Below are positions 42,446 to 51,182 of a stretch of DNA of 64,000 bases, piece after piece. The notes beneath the pieces are model-generated. The model did no database searches. It saw only the letters and a list, made by a program, of their open reading frames with translations, and was not told where the DNA came from. Source of the DNA: Canicola haemoglobinophilus (GTDB lineage Bacteria; Pseudomonadota; Gammaproteobacteria; Enterobacterales; Pasteurellaceae); NCBI RefSeq assembly GCF_002015075.1, contig NZ_MUXZ01000008.1:124001-188000 (forward strand), read 5' to 3'. Numbering within the stretch: the first letter of the stretch is position 1; every line of letters starts with the position of its first letter. The translations under genes were made by a program, and so were the position numbers.

Positions 42446-42537
42446 AATAGTACCTTAGTCTAAAAAAGTGATAGTTAAAGATACGCACAAAGTGCGGTTA
42501 AATTTCTGTGTATTCTAAAGGATATTTGTCCTTTTTC

Positions 42538-43563
42538 CTATGCTGTATATAAAGTTTTGTTGGGTTCTCCGGCAATTTCACGAGCCAATTTAGGCACTAA
42601 AAATCCTGAAGTAATGCTTTGTAATTGCTTGTAAATTGCTAGTGCTTTTTCGTCTTCAATATAGAAATGACTTGCACCTTCAACTTTATCCAATAAATGT
42701 AAGTAATAAGGCAAGATGCCGATGTGAAATAACTTGTCACTTAATGCTTTCAAAATGAGTGCGTTATCGTTGATGTTTTTGAGTAACACAGATTGATTAA
42801 GCAAGGTGACATTAGCTTGTTTTAATTGTTGCATTGCTTTTGCCAAATGATCATCAATTTCATTGGCATGATTAATATGGGTAACAAGGACAATTTGTAA
42901 ACGAGAGTTTTTGAACATTGTACATAGCTCTGTCGTAATTCTCTGCGGAATAACAACCGGCAGTCTGGTATGAATACGCAAGCGTTGTAAGTGCGGTATG
43001 TTTTCCAAATGTTTGATGAGCCAACTTAATTCTTTATCTTTTGCCATTAGCGGATCACCGCCAGAGAAAACAACCTCCTCAATTTCGGAATGTTGTTGAA
43101 TATAGGCAAGTACTTGTAACCAATTCTCTTTGCTCCCTTTATTTTCCGCATAAGGAAAATGACGGCGAAAGCAATAGCGACAATTAATAGCACAGCTATT
43201 TTTTACCATAAATAACAATCGGTTATGGTATTTATGCAAAATATTAGGCGCTGGATTTTTTTGTTCATCTAAAGGATCTTTGCTAAAACCGACCGCACTT
43301 ATAAACTCTTGTTGCGAAGACATGGCTTGTAAAAATAATGGATCTTGTGGATTACCTTTTTGCATTTTAGTAACAAAAGGAAGTGGAACGCGTAAGGCAA
43401 ATAATTTGCGTGCCAGAATATCTTCAGCAAAATCTTGTTCAGCTAATTCTAGAATATGAAGGAGTTGTTTTGGATCTGAAATCGCTGTTGCAAGATAATC
43501 AATCCAGTCTTCTGTTTGAATTTGTTCTTCTCTAATCGGGATATTTTGAGTTAAAATAGACAC
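42538..43563 (-). CDS. epmB: L-lysine 2,3-aminomutase EpmB (EF-P modification)
   Basis: Radical-SAM, PLP-dependent enzyme turning (S)-alpha-lysine into (R)-beta-lysine for attachment to EF-P by EpmA. The radical cluster motif CRYCFRRHFPY is present, with GGDPLMAKD and INHANEIDD. No ATG is available at the 5' end: GTG at 43563 (giving VSILTQNIPIREEQ) or TTG at 43575 are the candidates. It is divergent from its target gene efp with only ~35 bases between. Uptake signals lie at 42989 and 43292. Confidence 0.94.
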   Translation of the reverse strand: MSILTQNIPIREEQIQTEDWIDYLATAISDPKQLLHILELAEQDFAEDILARKLFALRVPLPFVTKMQKGNPQDPLFLQAMSSQQEFISAVGFSKDPLDEQKNPAPNILHKYHNRLLFMVKNSCAINCRYCFRRHFPYAENKGSKENWLQVLAYIQQHSEIEEVVFSGGDPLMAKDKELSWLIKHLENIPHLQRLRIHTRLPVVIPQRITTELCTMFKNSRLQIVLVTHINHANEIDDHLAKAMQQLKQANVTLLNQSVLLKNINDNALILKALSDKLFHIGILPYYLHLLDKVEGASHFYIEDEKALAIYKQLQSITSGFLVPKLAREIAGEPNKTLYTA

Positions 43564-43597
43564 TTTTAAAAACAATCTCTTTTATTTTGAGGATAAT

Positions 43598-44164
43598 ATG
43601 GCTACATATACTACCAGTGATTTCAAACCAGGTCTAAAATTTATGCAAGATGGTGAACCTTGCGTAATCGTTGAAAATGAATTTGTTAAACCAGGCAAAG
43701 GTCAGGCTTTTACTCGCACACGTATTCGTAAATTAATTTCAGGTAAAGTATTAGATGTAAACTTTAAATCTGGTACTTCAGTAGAAGCTGCTGATGTAAT
43801 GGATCTCAACTTAACTTACTCTTACAAAGATGATGCGTTCTGGTATTTTATGCACCCAGAAACATTTGAACAATATTCAGCAGATGCAAAAGCAATTGGT
43901 GATGCAGAAAAATGGTTGTTAGATCAAGCTGATTGTATCGTAACTTTATGGAATGGCGCGCCAATTTCTGTAACGCCACCAAACTTTGTGGAATTAGAAA
44001 TTATTGATACTGATCCAGGCTTAAAAGGTGATACAGCAGGAACAGGCGGTAAACCAGCAACATTAAGCACTGGCGCTGTAGTTAAAGTGCCTTTATTCGT
44101 ACAAATCGGCGAAGTGATCAAAGTAGATACTCGTTCAGGCGAATATGTTTCTCGTGTGAAATAA
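43598..44164 (+). CDS. efp: Elongation factor P
   Basis: Relieves ribosome stalling at polyproline. The 188 residues form three beta-barrel domains; the loop VKPGKGQAFTRTR has Lys34, the residue beta-lysylated by EpmA/EpmB, which fits epmB being divergent next door. OapA's and FtsY's Pro/Glu-rich segments are plausible local clients. A terminator follows. Confidence 0.97.
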   Translation: MATYTTSDFKPGLKFMQDGEPCVIVENEFVKPGKGQAFTRTRIRKLISGKVLDVNFKSGTSVEAADVMDLNLTYSYKDDAFWYFMHPETFEQYSADAKAIGDAEKWLLDQADCIVTLWNGAPISVTPPNFVELEIIDTDPGLKGDTAGTGGKPATLSTGAVVKVPLFVQIGEVIKVDTRSGEYVSRVK

Positions 44165-44184
44165 TGTCTGAATTAAGAAATTAG

Positions 44185-44222
44185 AAAATGGTGTATAACT
44201 CAAAGTTATACGCCATTTTTTA
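44185..44222 (+). terminator. Terminator after efp
   Basis: A 16-bp stem with one G-T pair (AAAATGGTGTATAACT / AGTTATACGCCATTTT) and a 3-base loop ends in a T tract, 20 bases past efp. Confidence 0.9.
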
Positions 44223-44339
44223 TATCTTTTGTTAAAAAGTGCGGTGCTATTTGGCTTTTTTTTCGGGGCTCCCCATTTTTGAGCAAAAGATCCGCTATAA
44301 TGTGGCGCGAAAAAATAGATCGAATTTGTAGGACAAGAA

Positions 44340-44990
44340 ATGATACGTTTTGAAAATGTAAGTAAAGCCTATTTGGGAGGGAAGCCAGCGTTACAGGGGC
44401 TAAATTTTCATTTGCCCATAGGTAGCATGACTTATGTCGTGGGGCATTCTGGCGCAGGGAAAAGTACCTTATTGAAATTAATTATGGGCATGGAACGGGC
44501 AAATGGCGGGCAAATTTGGTTCAATGGGCATAATATTACTCGCTTATCAAAATATGAAATCCCTTTTCTACGCCGTCAAATTGGTATGGTGCATCAGGAT
44601 TATCGCTTAATTACTGAGCGTACTATTGCGGAAAATGTGGCTCTTCCTTTGATTATTGCTGGTATTCATCCGAAAGAAGCAGAAACAAGAGCATTTGCAG
44701 CATTAGATCGTGTGGGTTTGCGTGAGCGTGCGAAACATTTCCCTATTCACTTATCTGGCGGAGAACAACAACGCGTAGATATTGCTCGTGCTATTGTACA
44801 TAAGCCTCAATTATTATTAGCCGATGAACCTACGGGAAATTTAGACGGTAAATTATCTTTAGGGATTTTTAATTTATTTGAAGAGCTTAATCAGTTGGGT
44901 ATGACGGTACTAATTGCGACCCATGATCTAACTCTTGTTCAACAAAAACCAAAACCTTGTTTAGTTTTGGAGAATGGTTATTTACGTTAA
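44340..44990 (+). CDS. ftsE: Cell division ATP-binding protein FtsE
   Basis: ATPase of the FtsEX complex that activates septal amidases through EnvC. The 216 residues have the P-loop GHSGAGKST, signature LSGGEQQRVDIARA and Walker B LLADEPTGNLD. It begins at an ATG after AGGACAAG, with TATAAT at 44296-44301 suggesting its own promoter. It is not linked to ftsY, unlike the enteric ftsYEX operon. Nine bases separate it from ftsX. Confidence 0.96.
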   Translation: MIRFENVSKAYLGGKPALQGLNFHLPIGSMTYVVGHSGAGKSTLLKLIMGMERANGGQIWFNGHNITRLSKYEIPFLRRQIGMVHQDYRLITERTIAENVALPLIIAGIHPKEAETRAFAALDRVGLRERAKHFPIHLSGGEQQRVDIARAIVHKPQLLLADEPTGNLDGKLSLGIFNLFEELNQLGMTVLIATHDLTLVQQKPKPCLVLENGYLR

Positions 44991-44999
44991 GGAAAGATT

Positions 45000-45932
45000 A
45001 TGGCACATCGTCCTATTTACGCCTCTTGGGCTGTGCAAGTAAGTTATGTACTCAAAGCTGTTTGGGCTGATTTACTCAAGAAAAAATATTCAACTTTAAT
45101 TACGATTTTGGTTATTGCTGTTTCGTTGACTATTCCTACGACGAGTTATTTACTGTGGAAGAATTTACATCATGCTACCACACAGTTTTATCCTGAAACT
45201 GAATTCACTTTATATTTGCATAAAAACTTATCGGAGGCTGATGCGAATATTGTGGTGGAAAAAATTCGCCAGCAAGAAGGAATAGAAAGTTTAAATTATA
45301 TTTCTCGCAAAGAAAGTTTGAACGAGTTTCGTCATTGGTCTGGTTTTTCGGAAGGATTAGATATTTTAGATGATAACCCACTTCCAGCTGTCGTGATGAT
45401 TAAACCAACAAAAGAATACAACGAAAATACGAAACGTCATCAACTTCGTGAAAATCTGTTGAATATCAAAGGGGTTGAGGAAGTGCGTTTAGATAATGAA
45501 TGGTTAGAAAAACTGACCGCACTTTCTTGGCTGATTGCACATATTGCACTCTTTTGTACGGTATTAATGGTGTTTTCCGTATTTTTAGTCATTGGCAATA
45601 GTATTCGCTCCGATGTGTATAGTAGTCAAGGGAATATTGAAATCATGAAATTATTAGGTGCAACGGATCAATTTATTTTACGTCCTTATCTTTATACCGG
45701 CATGATTTATGCCTTACTTGGTGCATTCTTTGCGAGCATATTTAGTGCGGCATTAATTGCCTATTTTACAAGTGCGGTCAAATATGTAACTGAGATTTTT
45801 GCAGTAAATTTTGACTTGCAAGGTATCACTCTCGCAGAGTTATTATTTTTACTGGCTTGTTGCACATTAATGGGCTATTTAGGGGCCTGGCTTTCAGCAA
45901 ATCGTTATATTAATTTGCTCAATAAAAAATAA
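45000..45932 (+). CDS. ftsX: Cell division membrane protein FtsX
   Basis: Inner-membrane partner of FtsE: an N-terminal cytoplasmic segment, helix 1 (~residues 30-52), a periplasmic loop carrying LDDNPLPAVVMIKP, then three C-terminal helices (LSWLIAHIALFCTVLMVFSV, the region after LRPYLYTG, and LLFLLACCTLMGYLGAWLS). 310 residues. Uptake signals at 45516 and 45770. Confidence 0.95.
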   Translation: MAHRPIYASWAVQVSYVLKAVWADLLKKKYSTLITILVIAVSLTIPTTSYLLWKNLHHATTQFYPETEFTLYLHKNLSEADANIVVEKIRQQEGIESLNYISRKESLNEFRHWSGFSEGLDILDDNPLPAVVMIKPTKEYNENTKRHQLRENLLNIKGVEEVRLDNEWLEKLTALSWLIAHIALFCTVLMVFSVFLVIGNSIRSDVYSSQGNIEIMKLLGATDQFILRPYLYTGMIYALLGAFFASIFSAALIAYFTSAVKYVTEIFAVNFDLQGITLAELLFLLACCTLMGYLGAWLSANRYINLLNKK

Positions 45933-45943
45933 TTAGATAAAAC

Positions 45944-45973
45944 AGCGAAGAAATTAAAATTCTTCGCTTTTTT
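45944..45973 (+). terminator. Terminator after ftsX
   Basis: The stem GCGAAGAA / TTCTTCGC is followed by six T. It lies 12 bases past ftsX and closes the ftsEX unit. Confidence 0.88.
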
Positions 45974-46067
45974 ATTAAAAAAACTTGATTTTATTGAATT
46001 GTTCTGTAATTAATTAAAACATTCTTTTTTACAATTCAACACAACATTAACTAATAAGGAAAATTAT

Positions 46068-47183
46068 ATGCAAAATGTAGGTTTTATCGGTTGGCGTGGC
46101 ATGGTTGGTTCTGTGCTAATGGATCGTATGGTGCAAGAAAATGATTTTGCAAATATTAATCCAGTATTTTTTACAACCTCACAAGCAGGTCAAAAAGCCC
46201 CTGTATTTGCAGGTAAAGATGCTGGCGAATTAAAAAATGCTTTTGATATTGCAGAGCTACAAAAACTCGACATTATCGTTACTTGCCAAGGTGGCGACTA
46301 CACCAACGAAGTCTATCCAAAATTAAAAGCAACGGGCTGGAATGGCTATTGGATCGATGCAGCTTCAGCGTTACGCATGAAAGATGATGCAATCATTGTG
46401 CTTGACCCTGTAAACCAACATGTCATTAGCGAGGGCTTACAAAAAGGTATCAAAACTTTTGTGGGCGGAAACTGTACCGTTAGCTTAATGTTAATGGCAA
46501 TCGGTGGTTTATTTGAACGTGATTTAGTTGAATGGGTTTCTGTTGCCACCTATCAAGCAGCTTCTGGTGCGGGAGCAAAAAATATGCGTGAGCTACTTGT
46601 ACAAATGGGACAATTAGAAGACAGCGTGAAAGAAGAGCTCGCAAATCCAGCATCATCAATTCTTGATATCGAACGCAAAGTCACTGCAAAAATGCGTGCG
46701 GAAGATTTCCCAACAGATAATTTTGGTGCTGCGTTAGCTGGTAGCTTAATCCCTTGGATCGATAAATTATTACCAGAAACAGGACAAACTAAAGAAGAAT
46801 GGAAAGGTTATGCAGAAACCAACAAAATTTTAGGTTTAAGCGATAATCCAATTCCAGTGGATGGATTATGTGTGCGTATCGGTGCATTACGTTGCCACAG
46901 CCAAGCCTTCACTATCAAACTGAAAAAAGACTTGCCATTAGAAGAAATTGAACAAATTATCGCAAGCCACAATGAATGGGTGAAAGTGATTCCAAACGAC
47001 AAAGAAACTACATTGCGTGAATTAACACCAGCAAAAGTGACTGGTACATTAAGTATCCCAGTGGGACGCTTACGCAAATTAGCTATGGGTCCTGAGTACT
47101 TAGCAGCGTTCACCGTTGGCGACCAATTGTTATGGGGGGCCGCAGAGCCAGTTCGCCGTATTTTAGTTCAATTGACTAAATAG
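46068..47183 (+). CDS. asd: Aspartate-semialdehyde dehydrogenase
   Basis: NADPH-dependent enzyme of the aspartate pathway to lysine/diaminopimelate, threonine and methionine; DAP feeds the peptidoglycan genes of this window. The 371 residues start MQNVGFIGWRGMVGSVLMDRM (cofactor motif), with catalytic cysteine in VGGNCTVSLMLMA near residue 136 and RIGALRCHSQAFTIKL. No riboswitch is visible in the 135-base upstream gap. Confidence 0.97.
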   Translation: MQNVGFIGWRGMVGSVLMDRMVQENDFANINPVFFTTSQAGQKAPVFAGKDAGELKNAFDIAELQKLDIIVTCQGGDYTNEVYPKLKATGWNGYWIDAASALRMKDDAIIVLDPVNQHVISEGLQKGIKTFVGGNCTVSLMLMAIGGLFERDLVEWVSVATYQAASGAGAKNMRELLVQMGQLEDSVKEELANPASSILDIERKVTAKMRAEDFPTDNFGAALAGSLIPWIDKLLPETGQTKEEWKGYAETNKILGLSDNPIPVDGLCVRIGALRCHSQAFTIKLKKDLPLEEIEQIIASHNEWVKVIPNDKETTLRELTPAKVTGTLSIPVGRLRKLAMGPEYLAAFTVGDQLLWGAAEPVRRILVQLTK

Positions 47184-47220
47184 ATTTGAATGAAGAGCGG
47201 TTAAATTTTTATAAATTTCA

Positions 47221-47257
47221 ACAATCAACAGATATTTTTTATCCGTTGATTGTTTTT
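47221..47257 (+). terminator. Terminator after asd
   Basis: A 13-bp stem with one mismatch (ACAATCAACAGAT / ATCCGTTGATTGT) and T-rich loop is followed by TTTT. It lies 38 bases past asd, facing the 3' end of the ccdA-like gene. Confidence 0.8.
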
Positions 47258-47277
47258 ACTAATTGAATGCCTACTAA

Positions 47278-48006
47278 TCAGAACTGGGTAGTAAGATCGG
47301 TTAACCAATCTGGACTTATTTGAATTAGCCAAATCTCAAGTTGTTTATCAAATCCTGTTAGAACTAGCAAGCCAACGACCAATAAACTGTATCCCATAAT
47401 ACGTCGCCCTTTTGTTCCTGCGTTAGCAAGTTTTTCCCTTTTTTCTCTGAAAAATTGTCTAGAAATTAAGCCAATAATAATGAGCGGAATAATTGCACCG
47501 AAACTGAAAACAATCATGACGAGAGCAACACTGAATAAGGCTTCTCCTTGGCTTGCTAATGCGATAGCAGCACCTAATGTTGGTCCAATACAAGGTGCCC
47601 ATACAACGCCTAGTAATAATCCAACGAAAAATTGTCCTAGTGCAGACTCAGGGCTAAATTGACTTAACCATGCATCTCCCTTGCTACTTAAACGAGAGGT
47701 ATATTTATTCACTTGTTCTTGCAAACGACTACTTAATAACCAAATTGCTACAAATAACATCATGATCGCCGCAATGTAGCGTAAATATTGGCTATCTAGA
47801 CCTAAAGCTAAACCAATAGAGGCAACAATTGTGCCAATGAAAGTAAAGGAAATTGCCATGCCTAAAGCAAGCGTAAAAAGACCGATTTTTCTCTTTGCCA
47901 TTGCTGATGAGGCAACAATTGGAAGGATAGGCAACACACAAGGAGATAAAGTTGTCAATAGTCCAGCTAATGTACTTAATGCTAAGATGGTAATACTAAT
48001 ATCCAT
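47278..48006 (-). CDS. ccdA: CcdA/DsbD-family thiol electron-transfer membrane protein
   Basis: Carries reducing equivalents from cytoplasmic thioredoxin across the inner membrane. The 242 residues have six or seven helices, with the two redox-cysteine motifs TTLSPCVLPILPIV near residue 20 and GVVWAPCIGPTLGAAI near 140. There is no fused thioredoxin domain; instead the next-door gene (48018-48401) encodes a separate periplasmic thioredoxin-like protein, 11 bases upstream. Confidence 0.9.
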   Translation of the reverse strand: MDISITILALSTLAGLLTTLSPCVLPILPIVASSAMAKRKIGLFTLALGMAISFTFIGTIVASIGLALGLDSQYLRYIAAIMMLFVAIWLLSSRLQEQVNKYTSRLSSKGDAWLSQFSPESALGQFFVGLLLGVVWAPCIGPTLGAAIALASQGEALFSVALVMIVFSFGAIIPLIIIGLISRQFFREKREKLANAGTKGRRIMGYSLLVVGLLVLTGFDKQLEIWLIQISPDWLTDLTTQF

Positions 48007-48017
48007 AAATGTAATCC

Positions 48018-48401
48018 TTAAAATGAGAGAAATTGTTGTAATTTTTCTCGGTTTGTGATTCCTGTTGCTCTACGTATCTCCTTGCCGTTATAGAATAAAA
48101 TTAAGGTACTTTGGTGTTTTACATTAAATTGATTGAGTGTTTTTCTATCGCCATCGAAATCAACTTTGAAAACTGATAAACTCGCATTACGAGGCTCTTT
48201 GAGTAACGTATTTAATTCTTTAGCTTGTTTACGACAGACAGGGCACCAATCTGCATGAATATGAATAAGAACTGCTTCATTATTGTTCACAAGTTGTTCA
48301 AATTTTGATTGTTCAAAAGGCTGAATTTCTTGTGCTAAAATGGCTTGAGAAAATCCCAACATAGCAAATAAAGCAAAAATTTTTACTAATAATGTTTTCA
48401 T
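48018..48401 (-). CDS. Exported thioredoxin-like protein
   Basis: The 127 residues have a signal peptide (to ~23, SQAILAQ) and a thioredoxin fold with the active site HADWCPVCRKQAKEL (CPVC). It probably receives electrons from the adjacent CcdA-like protein to reduce periplasmic disulfides. In H. influenzae a comparable pair is, from memory, linked with the methionine sulfoxide reductase gene msrAB; none is present here. The exact periplasmic client is unknown. Confidence 0.85.
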   Translation of the reverse strand: MKTLLVKIFALFAMLGFSQAILAQEIQPFEQSKFEQLVNNNEAVLIHIHADWCPVCRKQAKELNTLLKEPRNASLSVFKVDFDGDRKTLNQFNVKHQSTLILFYNGKEIRRATGITNREKLQQFLSF

Positions 48402-48736
48402 ATAAAACTCTCCATATGGATTAAAATAGTGGTTTTAATTAGGCGTTTTGAGAAGAATATTCTTACAAAAAATTTTAAAATTTTTAATGCTTTTGTTAGA
48501 ACGATAGCATTTTTTATTAAAAATATGTGTTGATAAGTACACATCTTTAATTACAGCAATGAAACAGTTTATTTTTTAATGATCGATAACATTGCTTTCA
48601 GATCTCATAGATATCTTCTTGCAACATTAATAATTTGAGGTAGCAATCATTTTTTTGCTTTATAATAACATTCCATTGTTGAGCAAAAGTGCGGTAAAAT
48701 TCACCGCACTTTTTTATCCCTAACCTATAAAATTTC
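48402..48736. other. 335-base divergent intergenic region (thioredoxin / pldB)
   Basis: No gene seen. It contains a weak hairpin AATGCT / AGCATT with a T run (48486-48515), a dyad ATGTGT / ACACAT with 8-base spacing (48525-48544), a TATAAT box (48661-48666) and the facing uptake-signal pair at 48687-48711, which would lie in the pldB leader. On the minus strand TGTAAGA...CGCCTAATT (48437-48467) could be an ECF-sigma-type promoter for the thioredoxin-ccdA pair; this is a guess. Confidence 0.5.
48685..48716 (+). terminator. Uptake-signal inverted pair in the pldB leader
   Basis: The stem AAAGTGCGGT / ACCGCACTTT with a short loop is followed by TTTT, the form of an intrinsic terminator. It ends only ~20 bases before the pldB ATG and there is no + strand gene upstream, so it would act as an insulator or attenuator of pldB, or end an unannotated short transcript. 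Confidence 0.6.
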
Positions 48737-49678
48737 ATGAACCGACAAACCGATTTTTCTTCTTTTGTATTAAATAAATTACAACCTTTTATTGAAAAAG
48801 TTCCTATTCAATATATTGATAGCAAGAGAAATTGTCGGTTGGCGTATCGTCATTTTCGGCAAGACTTGGTAACGGATAAGTTGGTGGTTTTGGTGAATGG
48901 TCGAGCGGAGAATTTGTTGAAATGGACGGAACTTGCCTATGATTTTTATCAACAGGGTTATGATGTTCTCGTCTTCGATCATCGTGGGCAAGGTTATTCA
49001 CAGCGTTTATTAAAGGACAGGGAAAAAGGCTATATTGATGAGTTTCGTTTTTATGCGGAGGATATGGATAAGCTGATTTCTACTGTAACAACACAATTTT
49101 CTTATCAGCATCAATATTTATTAGCACATTCTATGGGGGCGTTGGTTAGTAGCTATTATCTTGCTAATTACGATCATCAGATAAAAAGAGCGGTGTTTTC
49201 TGCGCCTTTTTTTGCTGTGCCAACAGACAATCCCATGCGGGATGAGTTATTGGTGAATTTGATGATGTTGTTGGGGCAAGGTTCTCGCTATGTTTTTGGC
49301 AAGTCTGCTTATCAACCAGCAAATTTGCTTAGTAATAAACTGAGTTCTTGCAAAGTGCGTATGAAATGGATGAATAGAATTAATAAGTTAAATCCTGAAT
49401 TACGTTTGGGAGGCCCGACATTCCGTTGGTTACATTTGTGCTGGAAGGCTATTCAAGGTTTAGCTAAGATTTTGCCACGCATTGAAATTCCCGTTTTGAT
49501 TTTGCAAGCAGAGCAAGAGCAAATTGTGAACAATAAAAACTTGTTAAAATTGAACCGCACTTTGCCACAAGGTCAGCATTGTGAAATCCCACAGGCAAAG
49601 CATGAGATTTTATTTGAGCGAGATGAAATTAGAGATTTTGCTTTAGGTAAGATTTTTACTTTCTTTGAGGATAAATAA
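48737..49678 (+). CDS. pldB: Lysophospholipase L2 family alpha/beta hydrolase
   Basis: Monoacylglycerol-lipase/PldB-type hydrolase of 313 residues. The nucleophile elbow is LLAHSMGALVSSYYL (Ser near residue 137), preceded by VLVFDHRGQGYSQR, and the C-terminal His is in AKHEILFERDEIR. It degrades lysophospholipids at the inner membrane in E. coli. Uptake signal at 49554. Confidence 0.9.
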   Translation: MNRQTDFSSFVLNKLQPFIEKVPIQYIDSKRNCRLAYRHFRQDLVTDKLVVLVNGRAENLLKWTELAYDFYQQGYDVLVFDHRGQGYSQRLLKDREKGYIDEFRFYAEDMDKLISTVTTQFSYQHQYLLAHSMGALVSSYYLANYDHQIKRAVFSAPFFAVPTDNPMRDELLVNLMMLLGQGSRYVFGKSAYQPANLLSNKLSSCKVRMKWMNRINKLNPELRLGGPTFRWLHLCWKAIQGLAKILPRIEIPVLILQAEQEQIVNNKNLLKLNRTLPQGQHCEIPQAKHEILFERDEIRDFALGKIFTFFEDK

Positions 49679-49690
49679 AGAGAATAAAAA

Positions 49691-49716
49691 AGACGGAAAA
49701 TTCCGTCTATTTTTTA
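49691..49716. terminator. Bidirectional terminator between pldB and the ABC ATPase gene
   Basis: An 8-bp stem AGACGGAA / TTCCGTCT with a two-A loop, flanked by A run and T run, serves both convergent genes. It overlaps the stop codon of the ATPase gene. Confidence 0.88.
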
Positions 49717-50466
49717 GTCAAATCTGATTTGATGTAAGAATGCTTTGGTGCGTTCATGTTGTGGATTTTCAAAAAGTTCTTTTGGCGAGCCTTGTTCCAC
49801 AATCACACCTTTGTCCATAACGACCACTAAATCCGCTACATCTAAGGCGAATTTAATTTCATGAGTAACCACAACCATTGTCCAGCCTTCATTTGCCAGT
49901 TCTTTCATGGTATTTAGCACATCTTGCACTAATTCAGGATCAAGCGCTGAAGTAGGTTCATCAAATAGCATCAATTCTGGTTGAATGGCTAATGCACGAG
50001 CAATTCCCACACGTTGCTGCTGTCCACCAGAAAGTTGGTGCGGATAAAGGTTTGCTTTGTCTGTTAGCCCTACCTTACATAGCAAGGTTTCAGCCTCTTT
50101 ACGCACTTCGTCAGGATTGCGTTGTTGTACTTGAACAGGTCCTTCCATCACATTTTCTAAAGCAGTTTTATGCGGAAATAAATTATATTGTTGGAATACC
50201 ATTCCCGATTTTTTGCGTAGCGGTAAAATTTCTTTGCGAATATTTTTGCTAGCAAAATCTACATAAAGCGGATTTTCTTTGTGAAACTCGATAGTGCCTT
50301 GCTCTGGTAATTCAAGTGCATTTAAACAACGCAAAAATGTAGTTTTACCTGAGCCAGAAGGACCTAAAATAACCACTACTTGCCCTTTTTCAATATCTAA
50401 ATCAATACCGCGTAAAACAGGATTGTTATCGAAGGTTTTATGAATATTACGAATTTTAATCATCAT
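49714..50466 (-). CDS. Polar amino acid ABC transporter, ATP-binding subunit
   Basis: GlnQ/TcyN-type ATPase of 250 residues: P-loop GPSGSGKTT, signature LSGGQQQRVGIARAL, Walker B LMLFDEPTSALDPELV and switch VVVTHEIKFA. Last gene of a binding protein - permease - ATPase operon. The substrate cannot be read from the ATPase; the binding protein suggests cystine or another polar amino acid. Confidence 0.92.
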   Translation of the reverse strand: MMIKIRNIHKTFDNNPVLRGIDLDIEKGQVVVILGPSGSGKTTFLRCLNALELPEQGTIEFHKENPLYVDFASKNIRKEILPLRKKSGMVFQQYNLFPHKTALENVMEGPVQVQQRNPDEVRKEAETLLCKVGLTDKANLYPHQLSGGQQQRVGIARALAIQPELMLFDEPTSALDPELVQDVLNTMKELANEGWTMVVVTHEIKFALDVADLVVVMDKGVIVEQGSPKELFENPQHERTKAFLHQIRFD

Positions 50467-50476
50467 TTATCCTTTC

Positions 50477-51157
50477 TTATCTTGTGACATAACGATCAAG
50501 GCGTTTTTCAATGCGAGCTTGTAGTAAGAACAACACGAAACAGAAACACCAATAAATTAACGCTGCTTCAATATAAACTGGCAAGAAATCATAAGACATA
50601 TTTGCTACTTGTTGTGCTACTCGGAACATTTCTGTCACCGTCACCACTGATGCCAAAGAGGTATCTTTAAATAAACCAATAAAGGTATTACTTAACGGCG
50701 GTACAGCTACACGGAAGGCTTGCGGTGCAATAATGCGGCGGAAAGTCTGCATATAAGTCATTCCAATGGTATAGCCAGCTTCCCATTGCCCTTTTGGGAC
50801 AGATTGAATTGCCGCTCGTACTGTTTCAGAACCATAAGCACCAATATTTAATGAAAATCCAATAATCGCCGCTGGAATAGGATCAATAAAAATGCCTAAT
50901 GCGGGTAATCCATAAAACACAATGGATATTTGCACTAACATCGGTGTGCCACGAATAATGGAAATATAAATTTTCGCAATCACTAAAAAGATGCGATGAA
51001 TAATACTATGGCTTGGTGTAACACGAAGTAAGGCTACGGCAACGGCAATGAACATGCCAAGTATAAAGGACACAATAGCAAGCGGTATTGAAATCAATAC
51101 CGCCGCTTTAACCATAGGAAGAAAACCGCTTATGACCAATTCTGCTCTTGCATCAGT
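50477..51157 (-). CDS. Polar amino acid ABC transporter, permease subunit
   Basis: HisMQ-family inner-membrane permease with about five helices and the EAA-like loop (GQWEAGYTIGMTYMQTFRRIIAPQAFR). The ATG at 51157 (MTDARAELVISG) gives 226 residues, a normal size, and starts 25 bases after the binding-protein stop. The frame opens upstream at a GTG (51220) overlapping that gene by 38 bases; neither has a clear ribosome site. The ATPase gene follows after 10 bases. Confidence 0.9.
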   Translation of the reverse strand, partial: TDARAELVISGFLPMVKAAVLISIPLAIVSFILGMFIAVAVALLRVTPSHSIIHRIFLVIAKIYISIIRGTPMLVQISIVFYGLPALGIFIDPIPAAIIGFSLNIGAYGSETVRAAIQSVPKGQWEAGYTIGMTYMQTFRRIIAPQAFRVAVPPLSNTFIGLFKDTSLASVVTVTEMFRVAQQVANMSYDFLPVYIEAALIYWCFCFVLFLLQARIEKRLDRYVTR

Positions 51158-51182
51158 CATAAAGGGTAATGATGCAAGAAAA

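Noticed and set aside
41339..42458. Long frames on the + strand opposite oapA (149, 113, 68 and 61 residues)
   Set aside because: They are antisense shadows of the low-complexity Pro/Lys/Thr linker of OapA, giving Phe/Cys-rich or Ser-rich nonsense with no ribosome sites.
45933..46067. Lysine riboswitch before asd
   Set aside because: Only 135 bases are available, most of it the ftsX terminator and AT-rich promoter; no aptamer-like helices were visible.
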